From an uncultured Bacteroidota bacterium (GTDB lineage: Bacteria; Bacteroidota; Bacteroidia; B-17B0; Aurantibacillaceae): DNA of 64,000 nucleotides. This document shows, one piece after another, positions 16,463-25,481 of the stretch. The notes below the pieces were generated by a model. That model saw only the letters and a program-made list of their open reading frames with translations, had not been told where the DNA came from and made no database searches. The translations under genes were made by a program, and so were the position numbers. Positions within the stretch are counted from its first letter, which is position 1. Every line of letters begins with the position of its first letter. The DNA is taken from positions 1 to 64,000 of the forward strand of contig CAITNS010000058.1 in assembly GCA_903893815.1 (NCBI GenBank), in the 5' to 3' direction.

Positions 16463-16470
16463 CAAATATA
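16463..16470 (-). promoter_or_regulatory. -7 box of the lipoprotein-ytxJ unit
   Basis: On the minus strand TATATTTG (16470-16463) lies 32 bp before the ATG at 16430, with a TTTG in a T-rich run about 21 bp further upstream. It matches the Bacteroidota promoter pattern. Confidence 0.55.
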
Positions 16471-16557
16471 TAGTAATTTCGCTTACAACAACAAAAAAAG
16501 ACTGAGAAAAATCATTTTTTATTACACACAATTCATTAACAAGTCGCTAACAATCTA

Positions 16558-17247
16558 ATGACTACAAATTTATTACATAATTCATGGTCAAAAATGCTCG
16601 AAATTGAATTTGATAAGTCATACATGAACACTTTAGATGCGTTTTTGGAAAAAGAACGAGCCGCGAACACTATTTACCCAAAAGAAACCGAGGTATTTAA
16701 TGCATTTAACCTTACACCTTTTGAAAACACAAAGGTTATTATTTTAGGTCAAGATCCCTATCACGGGCCTAATCAGGCTCATGGTCTAAGCTTTTCTGTA
16801 AATTACGGAGTAAAAACACCACCATCCTTAGCTAATATTTATAAAGAACTAAAAACTGATATTAGTTTTAATGTTCCAAGCCATGGAAATTTAACAACTT
16901 GGGCAACACAAGGTGTATTACTATTAAATGCTACTTTAACAGTTAGGGCTGGAGAACCAGGAAGTCATCACAAAAAGGGTTGGGAAACATTTACAGACAC
17001 AGTTATTAAACTCATTTCAGATAAAAAAAAACATTGTGTGTTTTTGTTATGGGGAAATTTTGCTAAAAACAAAGCGCACTTAATCGATTTAGAAAAACAT
17101 TTAGTATTAACAGCGGCTCATCCGTCTCCTTTAGCTGGCGGAGCTTTTTATGGCTCTAAGCACTTTTCTAAAACAAATGAATACTTGATTTCAAAACAAT
17201 TAGAACCCATTAAATGGGCATTGCCAAACGATACATTATTTGATTGA
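16558..17247 (+). CDS. ung: uracil-DNA glycosylase
   Basis: Family 1 uracil-DNA glycosylase, removing uracil from DNA at the start of base-excision repair. The 229-residue length equals E. coli Ung. The water-activating loop GQDPYHGPNQAHGLSFSV has catalytic Asp66. The Pro-rich loop is KTPPSLANIYKEL. LLLNATLTVRAGEPGSH and the DNA-intercalation loop HPSPLAGGAFYGSKHFSKTN with catalytic histidine are intact. It stands alone between the divergent ytxJ unit and the 498-residue gene. Assignment is secure. Confidence 0.97.
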   Translation: MTTNLLHNSWSKMLEIEFDKSYMNTLDAFLEKERAANTIYPKETEVFNAFNLTPFENTKVIILGQDPYHGPNQAHGLSFSVNYGVKTPPSLANIYKELKTDISFNVPSHGNLTTWATQGVLLLNATLTVRAGEPGSHHKKGWETFTDTVIKLISDKKKHCVFLLWGNFAKNKAHLIDLEKHLVLTAAHPSPLAGGAFYGSKHFSKTNEYLISKQLEPIKWALPNDTLFD

Positions 17248-17356
17248 TAATGTGTTTAAATTTCATCAAATATTTTAACATTTTATAGATTAAGTTTGTA
17301 TTAGTAAAACATTATTTATAGGTTTAAGAAAAATCTTTGTCCAATATAACGACGTC

Positions 17357-18853
17357 ATGATTAGTATTCAAAAACAAATTCTTTTACTATCCGAATTTCA
17401 CTTTAAAGAATTTTCTGATTATTTACTAAATACAAATGCTGATTTACCTTACAAATTAGTAACAACCATTCGTTATGCAAAAACACCTCATGAATCGGAT
17501 GAATTATGTAAACAAACTTATGGGGACTCACAAGAAAAAACAAAAAAGAAATTTTTACAGTTAACACATCATACTTTTAAATTAAGTGGTTTTTTAAGTA
17601 GAAATTATCCCAATTATTTAAAACACAATCTTCAAACAATTGAAGAATTGCTTAGTAAGGGAGAAAAACAAAAAGCAAATGATATTGCCGAATGGTTATC
17701 TGATGTTGCAGAAAAAATTGAAGATTACACAACGCTTATAGAAGTTACTAAGTTTTTTGCGCAACAATGTTTTATTACAGAGTCAAAAGATGCTAATAAA
17801 TATCATAAAAAAGTAAAAGAATACATTGAATTAGAGCAAATCAAAAACTCTATCTATTTATACTTACGCGAAAATTTATTTTTTAAAGGAAAAGAAAATA
17901 TATCGAAAGCTCAAGCTAATAAAGACCTAGAATTTTTTAATCAATACACATCCCATCCATCTAACTCTATCAACATTTTAGCGCGATTTGGAAAATACTA
18001 TGAACTAAGTTTTTTAAGTCACACCGATTTTTTTAGAAAAGAAACGATTAAAGAATTAGATGATTTAGAACGTGACTTTTTAAATAGTGCGCATGTGTGC
18101 TTTCACTATTTGGATGACATGTATTTCAAAATTTTGGGATTACGTTTGCAACTAGACGTAAACAATAACAATACTGAATCCATGCTACAGGAAGTTAAAA
18201 AAATGAACGGCATTAGTTCTTTTTTAAAATTTTGGAAAAGCTACATTAATATCCCAGAAATATTTTCGTTTTCGGCACAAGCAAGTCATTATTTGAGTTC
18301 GTATGCATTTATATTTAGAGCTGATTATCACAAAACTTTACCCTCAGATATAAAAGAAAACATACAGTTTCTTAAACAAAAACTAGAATCTGAGTTAGCT
18401 AAAAATATTTGGGATGATGGAGAATATATTATTAAACTGATCAACTTAAAATGCTTTTATTCAGCTATTTTACTAACAGGAGATACTGCTGATAAAAATA
18501 AATCCATTAAAATTTTAGAAGACACCTTGGTTTCATACCAACAAATACCGTTTCAGAAATTTTTAGATGGGATGTTTGTTGCTTTAATTATGGGTTACTT
18601 TAGTTTAGAGCAATACGATAAAGTAATTTCTACTTACAAACGCTACAAAAAAATCACTTCCGATCAAATTGTTGTTAAAGAAAATGATTTAACCATTGAC
18701 TCCTATTATTTTACTTCTCAATACTTAACTAACCAGCGTAAACAATACACCGAAAAGTTAAAAGTAACTCTCGACAACTCAAATGACTTTGTTCATGTGA
18801 GGCTATTAATCGCTGAATTGATTAGTTATTATAAAATTCCTGTTAAACTTTAA
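17357..18853 (+). CDS. uncharacterised helical-repeat protein upstream of hemW
   Basis: Not recognised. The 498-residue product has no signal peptide, membrane helix or catalytic motif; it is almost wholly alpha-helical with repeated amphipathic pairs (for example ELLSKGEKQKANDIAEWLSD, ATLLTGDTADKNKS-like AILLTGDTADKNKSIKILED, MGYFSLEQYDKVISTYKRYK), suggesting a TPR-like solenoid for protein binding. A TAAGTTTG promoter-like box lies at 17291-17298, 59 bp before the ATG. It ends 3 bp before hemW, so the two are probably co-transcribed and translationally linked. Codon use and AT content look like the neighbours, with no sign of transfer. Confidence 0.6.
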   Translation: MISIQKQILLLSEFHFKEFSDYLLNTNADLPYKLVTTIRYAKTPHESDELCKQTYGDSQEKTKKKFLQLTHHTFKLSGFLSRNYPNYLKHNLQTIEELLSKGEKQKANDIAEWLSDVAEKIEDYTTLIEVTKFFAQQCFITESKDANKYHKKVKEYIELEQIKNSIYLYLRENLFFKGKENISKAQANKDLEFFNQYTSHPSNSINILARFGKYYELSFLSHTDFFRKETIKELDDLERDFLNSAHVCFHYLDDMYFKILGLRLQLDVNNNNTESMLQEVKKMNGISSFLKFWKSYINIPEIFSFSAQASHYLSSYAFIFRADYHKTLPSDIKENIQFLKQKLESELAKNIWDDGEYIIKLINLKCFYSAILLTGDTADKNKSIKILEDTLVSYQQIPFQKFLDGMFVALIMGYFSLEQYDKVISTYKRYKKITSDQIVVKENDLTIDSYYFTSQYLTNQRKQYTEKLKVTLDNSNDFVHVRLLIAELISYYKIPVKL

Positions 18854-18856
18854 ATT

Positions 18857-19984
18857 GTGAGTGGAATATACATTCACATTCCGTTTTGTAAACAGGCCTG
18901 TCATTATTGTGACTTCCATTTTTCAACCTCGTTGCAAAATAAAGGATTATTAGTAAATAGTATTCTTTCGGAAATTGATTTAAGACTAAACTATTTGCCT
19001 AATAAAAAAATTGAATCCATTTATTTTGGTGGCGGCACACCGAGTTTACTTTCAGAAAAAGAAACATTTTTAATTTTAGAAAAAATCTACAAATTGTATA
19101 ACGTTTCAAAGGATGCTGAAATTACTTTAGAATGCAACCCAGATGATTTAACAGATGAAAAGCTTAAAGAATTAAAACGTTTAGAAGTAAATAGATTAAG
19201 CATTGGTTTGCAAAGTTTTGATGAAGAAGAACTAATTTGGATGAACAGAGCGCACACTGCTAAAGAAAGCGAATCATCGGTAAAAAGAGCACAAGACAGA
19301 GGTTTTGAGAATATTACCATTGATTTAATTTATGGTTCGAAATTTTCGAATTTAGCAAACTGGAAAAAAACACTTAATAAAGCAATTGCGTTAGATGTGA
19401 AACATATTTCGAGTTACAATTTAACGATTGAAGAAAAAACAAAATTAGGTCACGACTTTAAACTCAAAAAAGAAGTAGCAATTGATGATGAAAAAAGTTC
19501 AGAACTATTTTTAGAAATGATTAATCGCTTAGAGAAAAATAATTTTATCCATTACGAAATATCCAATTTTGGCCAGGAAGGTTTTTTTAGTTTGCACAAC
19601 TCTAACTACTGGAAAGGTGAACACTATTTAGGCCTTGGTCCATCGGCCCATTCATTTGATGGACAATCAAGACAATGGAATGTATCGAATAATAACATCT
19701 ATATAAAGCGTATTTCAGAAAAAAACGAAAGCTATTTTGAAAAAGAAATACTTACTGAGAAGGAACGTTTTAACGAATATGTTTTAACGTCACTAAGAAC
19801 CATTTGGGGAATTGACTTAAATTACTTGAGCGCAAATTTTAATACTGAATTTGTAAAACACTATTTAAATCAAATAGAAAAATACATCAAACAAGAAACT
19901 GTTGTTATAAACGATACAACTTACACTTTAACAGAAAAAGGAAAATTATTTGCCGACAAAATTGCTAGTGAATTGTTTGTGTAA
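18857..19984 (+). CDS. hemW: radical SAM heme chaperone HemW
   Basis: HemW (formerly called HemN-like) binds heme and a 4Fe-4S cluster and delivers heme to membrane cytochromes. The cluster motif is CKQACHYCDF (Cys11, Cys15, Cys18) after IYIHIPF, the HemW form that lacks the fourth cysteine of true HemN. The SAM-binding YFGGGTPSLLS, the NRLSIGLQSFDEEELIWMNR segment and the C-terminal HemN_C-like region are present. The start is GTG at 18857, 3 bp after the upstream stop; SGIYIHIPF fits family N termini. Length 375 is typical. Confidence 0.93.
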   Translation: MSGIYIHIPFCKQACHYCDFHFSTSLQNKGLLVNSILSEIDLRLNYLPNKKIESIYFGGGTPSLLSEKETFLILEKIYKLYNVSKDAEITLECNPDDLTDEKLKELKRLEVNRLSIGLQSFDEEELIWMNRAHTAKESESSVKRAQDRGFENITIDLIYGSKFSNLANWKKTLNKAIALDVKHISSYNLTIEEKTKLGHDFKLKKEVAIDDEKSSELFLEMINRLEKNNFIHYEISNFGQEGFFSLHNSNYWKGEHYLGLGPSAHSFDGQSRQWNVSNNNIYIKRISEKNESYFEKEILTEKERFNEYVLTSLRTIWGIDLNYLSANFNTEFVKHYLNQIEKYIKQETVVINDTTYTLTEKGKLFADKIASELFV

Positions 19985-19987
19985 TAA

Positions 19988-20071
19988 AACAAAGATGACG
20001 CTGATCTTTATGAGTTAAAATGATTTTTTCTCTGCGTTTATCTTCCTAATCCGAATTATCTGTGTTCTATA
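19988..20071. repeat. inverted-repeat element, GAACGCAGAT family (diverged)
   Basis: Immediately behind the hemW stop, GATGACGCTGATCTTTATGA (about 19993-20012) opposes TAATCCGAATTATCTGTGTT with CTATA (20047-20071). The arms are imperfect. The remaining bases to 20183 show no gene; this is part of a 380-bp gap made up of repeats. Confidence 0.5.
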
Positions 20072-20183
20072 ATTCTTTAGAAATGGAGCAATGATAGCAT
20101 TGATTCATTAAGAATTTGTGTGATTTTTTAAATCGAGTGGCTAAGGAATTTTCACAAGTATAAACATTATCAAATTTTTATCT

Positions 20184-20366
20184 TTTTTAATCTTAATAAT
20201 CAGCGTTTTCTGCGTTCTATTTTTTTAAATGTATTAGAGTTAACTAATCTTTAAAAAAATCATTTTTAATCTTAATAATCCGCGTCATCTGCGTTCTATT
20301 ATTTTTAAATGTATTACTTTAAAAATCATTTTTAATCTTAATAATCCGCGTCATCTGCGTTCTATT
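20184..20366. repeat. tandem right-end copies of the GAACGCAGAT family
   Basis: Three copies of a ~37-bp unit whose core is TTTTTAATCTTAATAATC followed by CGCGTCATCTGCGTTCTAT end at 20220, 20300 and 20366. The second and third are nearly identical and share the flanking AAATGTATTA. The last copy abuts the recX stop codon. Spacing is uneven and copy number low, so this is not a CRISPR array. Confidence 0.7.
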
Positions 20367-20856
20367 AATCCTCCTTATTATTCAAGATATCAAATACCAA
20401 ATCTTTTTCGTAACCTTTTGATAAAACATAATTCATTAACTTGTAGTTTAATTTGATGGGACTTTTTTCTTTAATCAATTTGCGTTTACTGTCAATTAAT
20501 TTTTTTAAAGTAGCCATGTATTCCGTTTCATCAATTTGCTGCATGGCTTTTTTTAAACAATAGTCGCCAACACGTTTTTGTTTTAACTCTTGCTTAATTT
20601 TAATTCGCCCCCATTTTTTAATAGTGAATTTTCCTCTTGCAAAAGTAGTTGCGAAGCGTTCTTCATTTAAAAAATTATCTTCAATTAATTTCACAATAAT
20701 ATTTTCCACAGCTTCGGGCCATAAACCCAATTCAAATAATTTATTGCGAGCATCTTGCTGGCAGCGCTCCTGGTATGCGCACCAACTCTGCATTTTCATT
20801 AATGCTAAGTGAGGATCTGTTATTTTAATTGCTGGTTTTTTTTCGAACACAAACAA
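20365..20856 (-). CDS. recX: regulatory protein RecX
   Basis: RecX inhibits and tunes RecA filaments. The 163-residue product shows the three-helix repeats of the family: AYQERCQQDARNKLFELGLW, VENIIVKLIEDNFLNEERFA, FTIKKWGRIKIKQELKQKRV and CLKKAMQQIDETEYMATLKK. Length matches E. coli RecX (166). recA is not in view. The TAA stop lies against the end of an intergenic repeat, and the promoter side holds a 174-bp element with perfect 15-bp terminal repeats. Confidence 0.88.
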   Translation of the reverse strand: MFVFEKKPAIKITDPHLALMKMQSWCAYQERCQQDARNKLFELGLWPEAVENIIVKLIEDNFLNEERFATTFARGKFTIKKWGRIKIKQELKQKRVGDYCLKKAMQQIDETEYMATLKKLIDSKRKLIKEKSPIKLNYKLMNYVLSKGYEKDLVFDILNNKED

Positions 20857-20876
20857 AAATAGTGTTTTATAATTGG

Positions 20877-21050
20877 AATAGGAACACGGATTTAAATGAT
20901 AAAACAGATTTTATTAACTCACGAAAGTAAAAATAAATTTATTTACATTTGAATACATTAAATTAAACAGTAATACGTATAAACTAATTTAAAAATTTTA
21001 CAATTTAATCTGTGTAAAACTGATTAATCTGTCTGATCCGTGTTCCTATT
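20877..21050. repeat. 174-bp element with perfect 15-bp terminal inverted repeats
   Basis: AATAGGAACACGGAT (20877-20891) is the exact reverse complement of ATCCGTGTTCCTATT (21036-21050). Further inside, AAACAGATTTTATTA faces TAATCTGT. It sits in the divergent promoter gap between recX and the RsmF-like gene, so any promoters must lie in or beside it. Related by sequence to the GAACGCAGAT family. Confidence 0.7.
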
Positions 21051-21064
21051 GAAAAAAAAAGCAA

Positions 21065-22423
21065 ATGCTAAAACTACCTACCCAATTTATACAATCTGTT
21101 TCCTGCTGCACTGGTTTTGATGAGGAAGCATTTTTAGAGGCACATCAAAAACCATCACCAACTAGTATTCGCATCAATCCATTTAAAACAACAACACTTA
21201 ATTTTAATTTGGATAGCCAAGTTCAATGGAGTGACAAAGGTTTTTACTTAAATGAGCGTCCTAATTTTACATACGATGTTTTATTTCAGTCTGGTTGTTA
21301 TTATGTTCAAGAGGCAGGATCGATGTTTATTGAACATGCCTTAAAATCGTGTATTGATTTTGATGCAACCTTATTAGCATTTGATGTGTGTGCATCGCCA
21401 GGCGGAAAAAGCACTTTACTGAATTCACTATTAAATAACGAAAGTGCATTAATAGCCAACGAAGTTGTTAAACAAAGAGCTGATGTATTAGCGCAAAACA
21501 TAAGTAAATGGGGAACTAGCAATGTGGTAGTAACTAATAATGATCCAAGTTCATATTCGGAAATGGCAAATGTGTTTGATATTATTTTAGTTGATGCACC
21601 TTGCAGTGGCTCAGGCTTATTTAGAAAGCAACATGATGCCGTTGATGAATGGAGTTTGGATAATGTAAATTTATGTTGCCAACGACAAAAACGAATTTTA
21701 TCGGATGTTATAGGAAGTTTAAAGCAAGGCGGTACTTTAGTATACTCAACCTGCTCCTACTCTCAGCAAGAAAATGAAGATATTGCCGATTGGCTGATGA
21801 CTGAATTTGAGTTAACCTCCTTTGAAATACCAACACAAAAAACCTGGGGCATTGTAGAAACTCAAAGCGAAAAACATCAAGCATTTGGCTATCGCTTTTA
21901 TCCAGATAAAACTAAGTCTGAAGGATTTTTTTGTGCTGTATTTAAAAAACCAGGGGCACTAGATGATCACCGACAATACAGAAAATATAAAACAGAATCT
22001 TTTTCACCTATTAAACCAAAAGAAAAAGAATTATTTGCAAATTGGATTGATAATTTAAACCACCATGTTATTACAAAATTTAAAGATGATTACTTATTAA
22101 CTAATCAAACTGTTTTAGATTTTATTAATAGATACCCTAAATTATATTTAAAAAAGGTAGGTACAACAATTGGCAGTTTAATAAAAGAAGACGTTATTCC
22201 GCATCATGATTTAGCTTTAAGTATTCATAAATCAAAGCAAATACAAACTATTGAATGCACACAGGAACAATCGATTCAGTTTTTAAAAAAAGAATTACAA
22301 ATTATAGATGGCCAAAAAGGTTGGAACTTAATGACTTTTAATGGTTTTGGTTTTGGATGGATAAAACATTTAGGGAACAGATTGAATAATTACTTGCCAA
22401 ATGAATGCAGAATTTTAAAATAA
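21065..22423 (+). CDS. RsmF-like rRNA (cytosine-C5) methyltransferase
   Basis: A 452-residue NOL1/NOP2/Sun-family RNA m5C methyltransferase. The SAM-binding motif is FDVCASPGGKSTLL (residues ~107-120). The two catalytic cysteines are Cys180 (DAPCSGSGLF) and Cys230 (LVYSTCSYS). A C-terminal ~150-residue region (FANWIDNL onward, ending with the FNGFGFGWIKHLGNRLNNYL segment) resembles the RsmF_B-type PUA-like tail, which favours RsmF (16S C1407) over RsmB. The start is the ATG at 21065 just after a repeat element. ybaB follows. Confidence 0.88.
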   Translation: MLKLPTQFIQSVSCCTGFDEEAFLEAHQKPSPTSIRINPFKTTTLNFNLDSQVQWSDKGFYLNERPNFTYDVLFQSGCYYVQEAGSMFIEHALKSCIDFDATLLAFDVCASPGGKSTLLNSLLNNESALIANEVVKQRADVLAQNISKWGTSNVVVTNNDPSSYSEMANVFDIILVDAPCSGSGLFRKQHDAVDEWSLDNVNLCCQRQKRILSDVIGSLKQGGTLVYSTCSYSQQENEDIADWLMTEFELTSFEIPTQKTWGIVETQSEKHQAFGYRFYPDKTKSEGFFCAVFKKPGALDDHRQYRKYKTESFSPIKPKEKELFANWIDNLNHHVITKFKDDYLLTNQTVLDFINRYPKLYLKKVGTTIGSLIKEDVIPHHDLALSIHKSKQIQTIECTQEQSIQFLKKELQIIDGQKGWNLMTFNGFGFGWIKHLGNRLNNYLPNECRILK

Positions 22424-22428
22424 ATATG

Positions 22429-22502
22429 TCCCGCAAATCTCGCTGATATGCGCAGATTTTTTCTTAATTTTATATCTGCGGTTATCTGTGAAATCTGCGG
22501 GA
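22429..22502. repeat. inverted-repeat element with TCCCGCA ends
   Basis: The 29-nt left arm (22429-22457) and the reverse complement of the 29-nt right arm (22474-22502) agree at 23 of 29 positions; both begin TCCCGCA and end GCAGAT. The spacer is 16 nt. It occupies most of the gap between the RsmF-like gene and ybaB and could form a long RNA hairpin on read-through. Confidence 0.7.
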
Positions 22503-22523
22503 AAACAATTTAAATAAAAAACA

Positions 22524-22829
22524 ATGTTCGGGAAATTAGGAGACATGATGGGCAAGCTTCAAGAAATGAAGCAAAAAGCCGATGAAATTAAATTAAAATT
22601 AGATTCAACCATTATTAATGTTGAAGGAGCTGGCGGCGATATCAAAATTGCCATTTCAGGAAATCGAGAAATTAAATCCTTAACCATTGCTCCAGCTTTA
22701 CAGCACGGAGATAAAGAAGAATTAGAAGACCAACTCGTTGTTACATTAAACAAAGCATTACTAAAAGCCAATGAATTAAATGATAACGAAATGAAATCGG
22801 TAGCAAGCGGCATGTTACCTGGGATGTAG
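22524..22829 (+). CDS. ybaB: YbaB/EbfC nucleoid-associated protein
   Basis: Small DNA-binding dimer of the YbaB/EbfC family (101 aa). The N terminus (MFGKLGDMMGKLQEMKQKAD) forms the long first helix. The core VEGAGGDIKIAISGNREIKSLTI is diagnostic, and the last helix is ELNDNEMKSVASGMLPGM. ybaB often travels with recR or dnaX; neither is here. It converges on the PhoH gene with a 41-bp gap containing only a weak ATTCTT/AAGAAT stem. Confidence 0.93.
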   Translation: MFGKLGDMMGKLQEMKQKADEIKLKLDSTIINVEGAGGDIKIAISGNREIKSLTIAPALQHGDKEELEDQLVVTLNKALLKANELNDNEMKSVASGMLPGM

Positions 22830-22870
22830 TAATATTCTTGAAAACAAAAAAGAATTTACGGTATTAGAAC

Positions 22871-24220
22871 CTATAACAAATCATTCGCCAAATTAGCAAG
22901 TTCACTACGCTCCCCTTTTTGTAAAGTAATATGAGCATATAACGACTGACCTTTTACTTTATCAATTAAATAACTTAAACCGTTACTTTGTGCATCTAAG
23001 TATGGTGTATCAATTTGATAAATATCTCCAGTGAAAATAATTTTTGTGTTTTCACCTGCACGCGTAATAATCGTTTTTACTTCATGCGGAGTTAAGTTTT
23101 GTGCCTCATCCACAATAAAAAACATATTACTTAAACTACGTCCACGAATAAATGCTAAAGGACAAATCACAATTTTTTCGTTCTCTATCATTTCGTTAAT
23201 AGCCTTAAACTCTTTGTCTTTTTCAGAGAACTGACTCTTAATGTATTTTAAATTATCCCATAATGGTTCCATGTAGGGGTTTAATTTAGAAGTCACATCG
23301 CCTGGTAAGTAACCAATATCTTTATTACTTAATGGCACAATTGGACGAGCTAAATAAATTTGATGGTAATTACGACGCTGCTCTAAAGCACCAGCTAAAG
23401 ACAATAGTGTTTTTCCAGTTCCTGCCACACCTTGTATACTCACTAAACGAATATCAGGATTCATAATCGCATCTAGAGCAAAAGATTGTTCGGCATTTTT
23501 CGGAATAATACCATAAGACGATGTTTTAGTAACACGTTTTAACGATTTTGAAGAATCTTCGTAACGAGCCAACACAGATGCGTTTCCGTTTTTCAATACA
23601 TAGTAATGATTAGATTCTGGTGTTTCTTTTTTCAAAACATCCTTTGCTAAACAACTACCTTTTTCGTAAATCTGATTAATGATGGTTGGATTTACTTTAT
23701 CTAAAAGAGTATTGCCAGTATATAATTCATCAACCGTTAAAATTTTACCAGTTGTATAATCTTCGGCATGTAAGTTTAAAGATTTAGCTTTGATACGAAG
23801 ATTAATATCTTTAGTTACTAAAATTACTTTTCTATCAGGATTCGTATCTGCTGTATATAAAGCCGCATTTAAAATACGGTGATCTCCTTTACGTTCTTGA
23901 AAAATTTTCTCCGCATCTAACTTTGAAGAATTATGCATTTCAATTTTAAAATGGCCGTGAGATTTGCCGTTAATTGGTGTCCACTCTTGCAGAGAATTAT
24001 TGCCCGACATATTATCTACATAACGTGTAAATTCTCTAGCAGCAAAATTTTTAGTGTCGTTTCCCTTTTTAAAATTATCTAATTCTTCTAAAACAGTAAT
24101 CGGAATAACAACATCATGTTCTTGAAAATTTTTAATTGCTGTATGATCATAAATAATCACGGAAGTATCGAGAACAAATATCTTTTTTTCTGTACTTTTT
24201 GAAACTGCTTTCTTTGCCAT
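22871..24220 (-). CDS. PIN-domain PhoH family ATPase (PhoH2-like)
   Basis: A 449-residue fusion of an N-terminal PIN ribonuclease domain and a C-terminal PhoH ATPase. The PIN domain starts IFVLDTSVIIYDHTAI (Asp18) and continues with VTVLEELDNF-like ITVLEELDNFKKG and VILVTKDINLRIKAK. The PhoH part has Walker A GVAGTGKT (264-271), Walker B FFIVDEAQNLTPHEVKTIIT and TGDIYQID. PhoH2 proteins studied elsewhere are RNA helicase/RNases. No antitoxin-like partner is adjacent, so this is the housekeeping form rather than a toxin pair. It stands alone with its own upstream region. Confidence 0.92.
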   Translation of the reverse strand: MAKKAVSKSTEKKIFVLDTSVIIYDHTAIKNFQEHDVVIPITVLEELDNFKKGNDTKNFAAREFTRYVDNMSGNNSLQEWTPINGKSHGHFKIEMHNSSKLDAEKIFQERKGDHRILNAALYTADTNPDRKVILVTKDINLRIKAKSLNLHAEDYTTGKILTVDELYTGNTLLDKVNPTIINQIYEKGSCLAKDVLKKETPESNHYYVLKNGNASVLARYEDSSKSLKRVTKTSSYGIIPKNAEQSFALDAIMNPDIRLVSIQGVAGTGKTLLSLAGALEQRRNYHQIYLARPIVPLSNKDIGYLPGDVTSKLNPYMEPLWDNLKYIKSQFSEKDKEFKAINEMIENEKIVICPLAFIRGRSLSNMFFIVDEAQNLTPHEVKTIITRAGENTKIIFTGDIYQIDTPYLDAQSNGLSYLIDKVKGQSLYAHITLQKGERSELANLANDLL

Positions 24221-24403
24221 AAAACTGAGATTTTGATTTACTATAAATCTATCTGTTTTAATAAATAAAAGCTAAAAAAACCATCAATAGAAATAAACAC
24301 TAAATTGTTTATACTTTGCATATGTTAAATTCTTTGGATATTTATTGCAGATATTGATTTATTATATCTCATTTATTATATTTACTGAAACAAAAAAATT
24401 CAT

Positions 24404-25167
24404 ATGAATAAAAAAATTACTAACCATTGCCATTATTGCAATTTCATTAATTCAGGTATCAGCACAGTGTATGCTATCTCCTGTTTTATTGCCTCAACGA
24501 ATTCAAAACTCTTCAGATGTAATTGAAGGAAAGGTGATTAATCAAATCTCTTTTTGGGATCCTGCTCATACCAATATCTATACCTCTAATTTAATAGAAG
24601 TTTATAAATCTTTCAAAAATAGCTCTCCAGTTTACCTTGAAGTAATTACTGAAGTCGGAACCGTAGGCAATGATAAAGATGAAGTTCACCCATCTTTAGA
24701 ATTAAGTATTGGTGATGTGGGCGTGTTTACCTTAAATTCAAAAAACTTCCCTAGTCAATATGGTAAACCAGTTTATGAAGCGTATGCTAGTTCACAAGGT
24801 TTTATTAGATATAATGTATCCGAAAACGAAGCAAATGAGCCTTTTAAAAAATACGTGAATTTATCAACTAGTTTGTATTCAGAAATTCAACAATCAACTC
24901 AAACAAACTACAGCGTTATAAAACCAATTAACCCATTTGTTATTTCTAATACGAATACAACACAAGCAGTTGCAGCCATTACTGGATTTTCTCCATCAAC
25001 TATTACAGCTGGAACATTTTCTGTGGTAACGATTAATGGCTCAGGCTTTGGAACAACTCAAGGCACTTCTTTTGTGGAATTTAAAAGGGCCGACGATGGC
25101 GGTGCTACTTTTTGTAGACCAGATGCTTTGTCATATCTATTATGGAGTGATACACAAATTCAAGTAA
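24404..25167 (+). pseudogene. truncated secreted protein with IPT/TIG domain (frameshifted and cut)
   Basis: From ATG 24404 the frame reads MNKK and then needs a one-base shift in a run of seven A (about 24410-24416) to continue as LLTIAIIAISLIQVSAQCML, a signal peptide. The rest runs to ~25165: a ~180-residue N-terminal domain (DVIEGKVINQISFWDPAHTN, LEVITEVGTVGNDKDEVHPS, LELSIGDVGVFTL) and an IPT/TIG beta-sandwich (ITGFSPSTITAGTFSVVTI to WSDTQIQV). The reading frame then enters a reversed transposase fragment. Intact relatives in this phylum are large secreted proteins with further domains, so the 3' part is lost. The poly-A shift could be a sequencing error; the 3' loss is not. Confidence 0.75.
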
Positions 25168-25481
25168 GAAACACAAGGCATATTGGCACTGAAAAACTGC
25201 TCTCCACTAAAGTATTGGTAATAGCTATTTTCAGACCATTGTTCTACAACTGACTCATCACTTAAATTACGCATTTGCTTTAATATTAGCAGTGCCACCA
25301 TTCGCCTTATTGGCTTTGCAGGCTTGCCCTGTGTGAGACTATAATGTTTTGCAAAGGCATCATCAAATATATGCCATCTTATTGCTAAACTTAATTTATA
25401 AAGTGGATGATTATGATTTAACTGTTCTTCAAATGTGCTATAAAACCCCATTTGATTTATGTTTTTTTGTTTTGGAAGCAT
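25165..25481 (-). pseudogene. IS5-type transposase, N-terminal fragment (DUF772)
   Basis: The minus frame reads MLPKQKNINQMGFYSTFEEQ, then HPLYKLSLAIRWHIFDDAFA, PIRRMVALLILKQMRNLSDE and WSENSYYQYFSGEQFFSANM. This is the DUF772 N-terminal domain of IS5/IS1182-group transposases. Homology stops after MPCVS, near 25166, where the sequence becomes the reverse of the TIG gene. The catalytic DDE domain is therefore missing. No intact terminal repeat was identified; the far end probably lies near 25590. The fragment and the TIG gene share one deletion junction. Confidence 0.8.

Noticed and set aside
19985-20366. Possible CRISPR array between hemW and recX
   Set aside because: Repeats are few, unevenly spaced, imperfect and related to inverted-repeat ends elsewhere; no cas genes nearby.
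22830-22870. Terminator between ybaB and PhoH
   Set aside because: Only a weak ATTCTT/AAGAAT pairing with a long loop; not reported as a feature.
22871-24220. PIN-domain protein as a toxin-antitoxin module
   Set aside because: The PIN domain is fused to a PhoH ATPase and no antitoxin-like ORF is adjacent.
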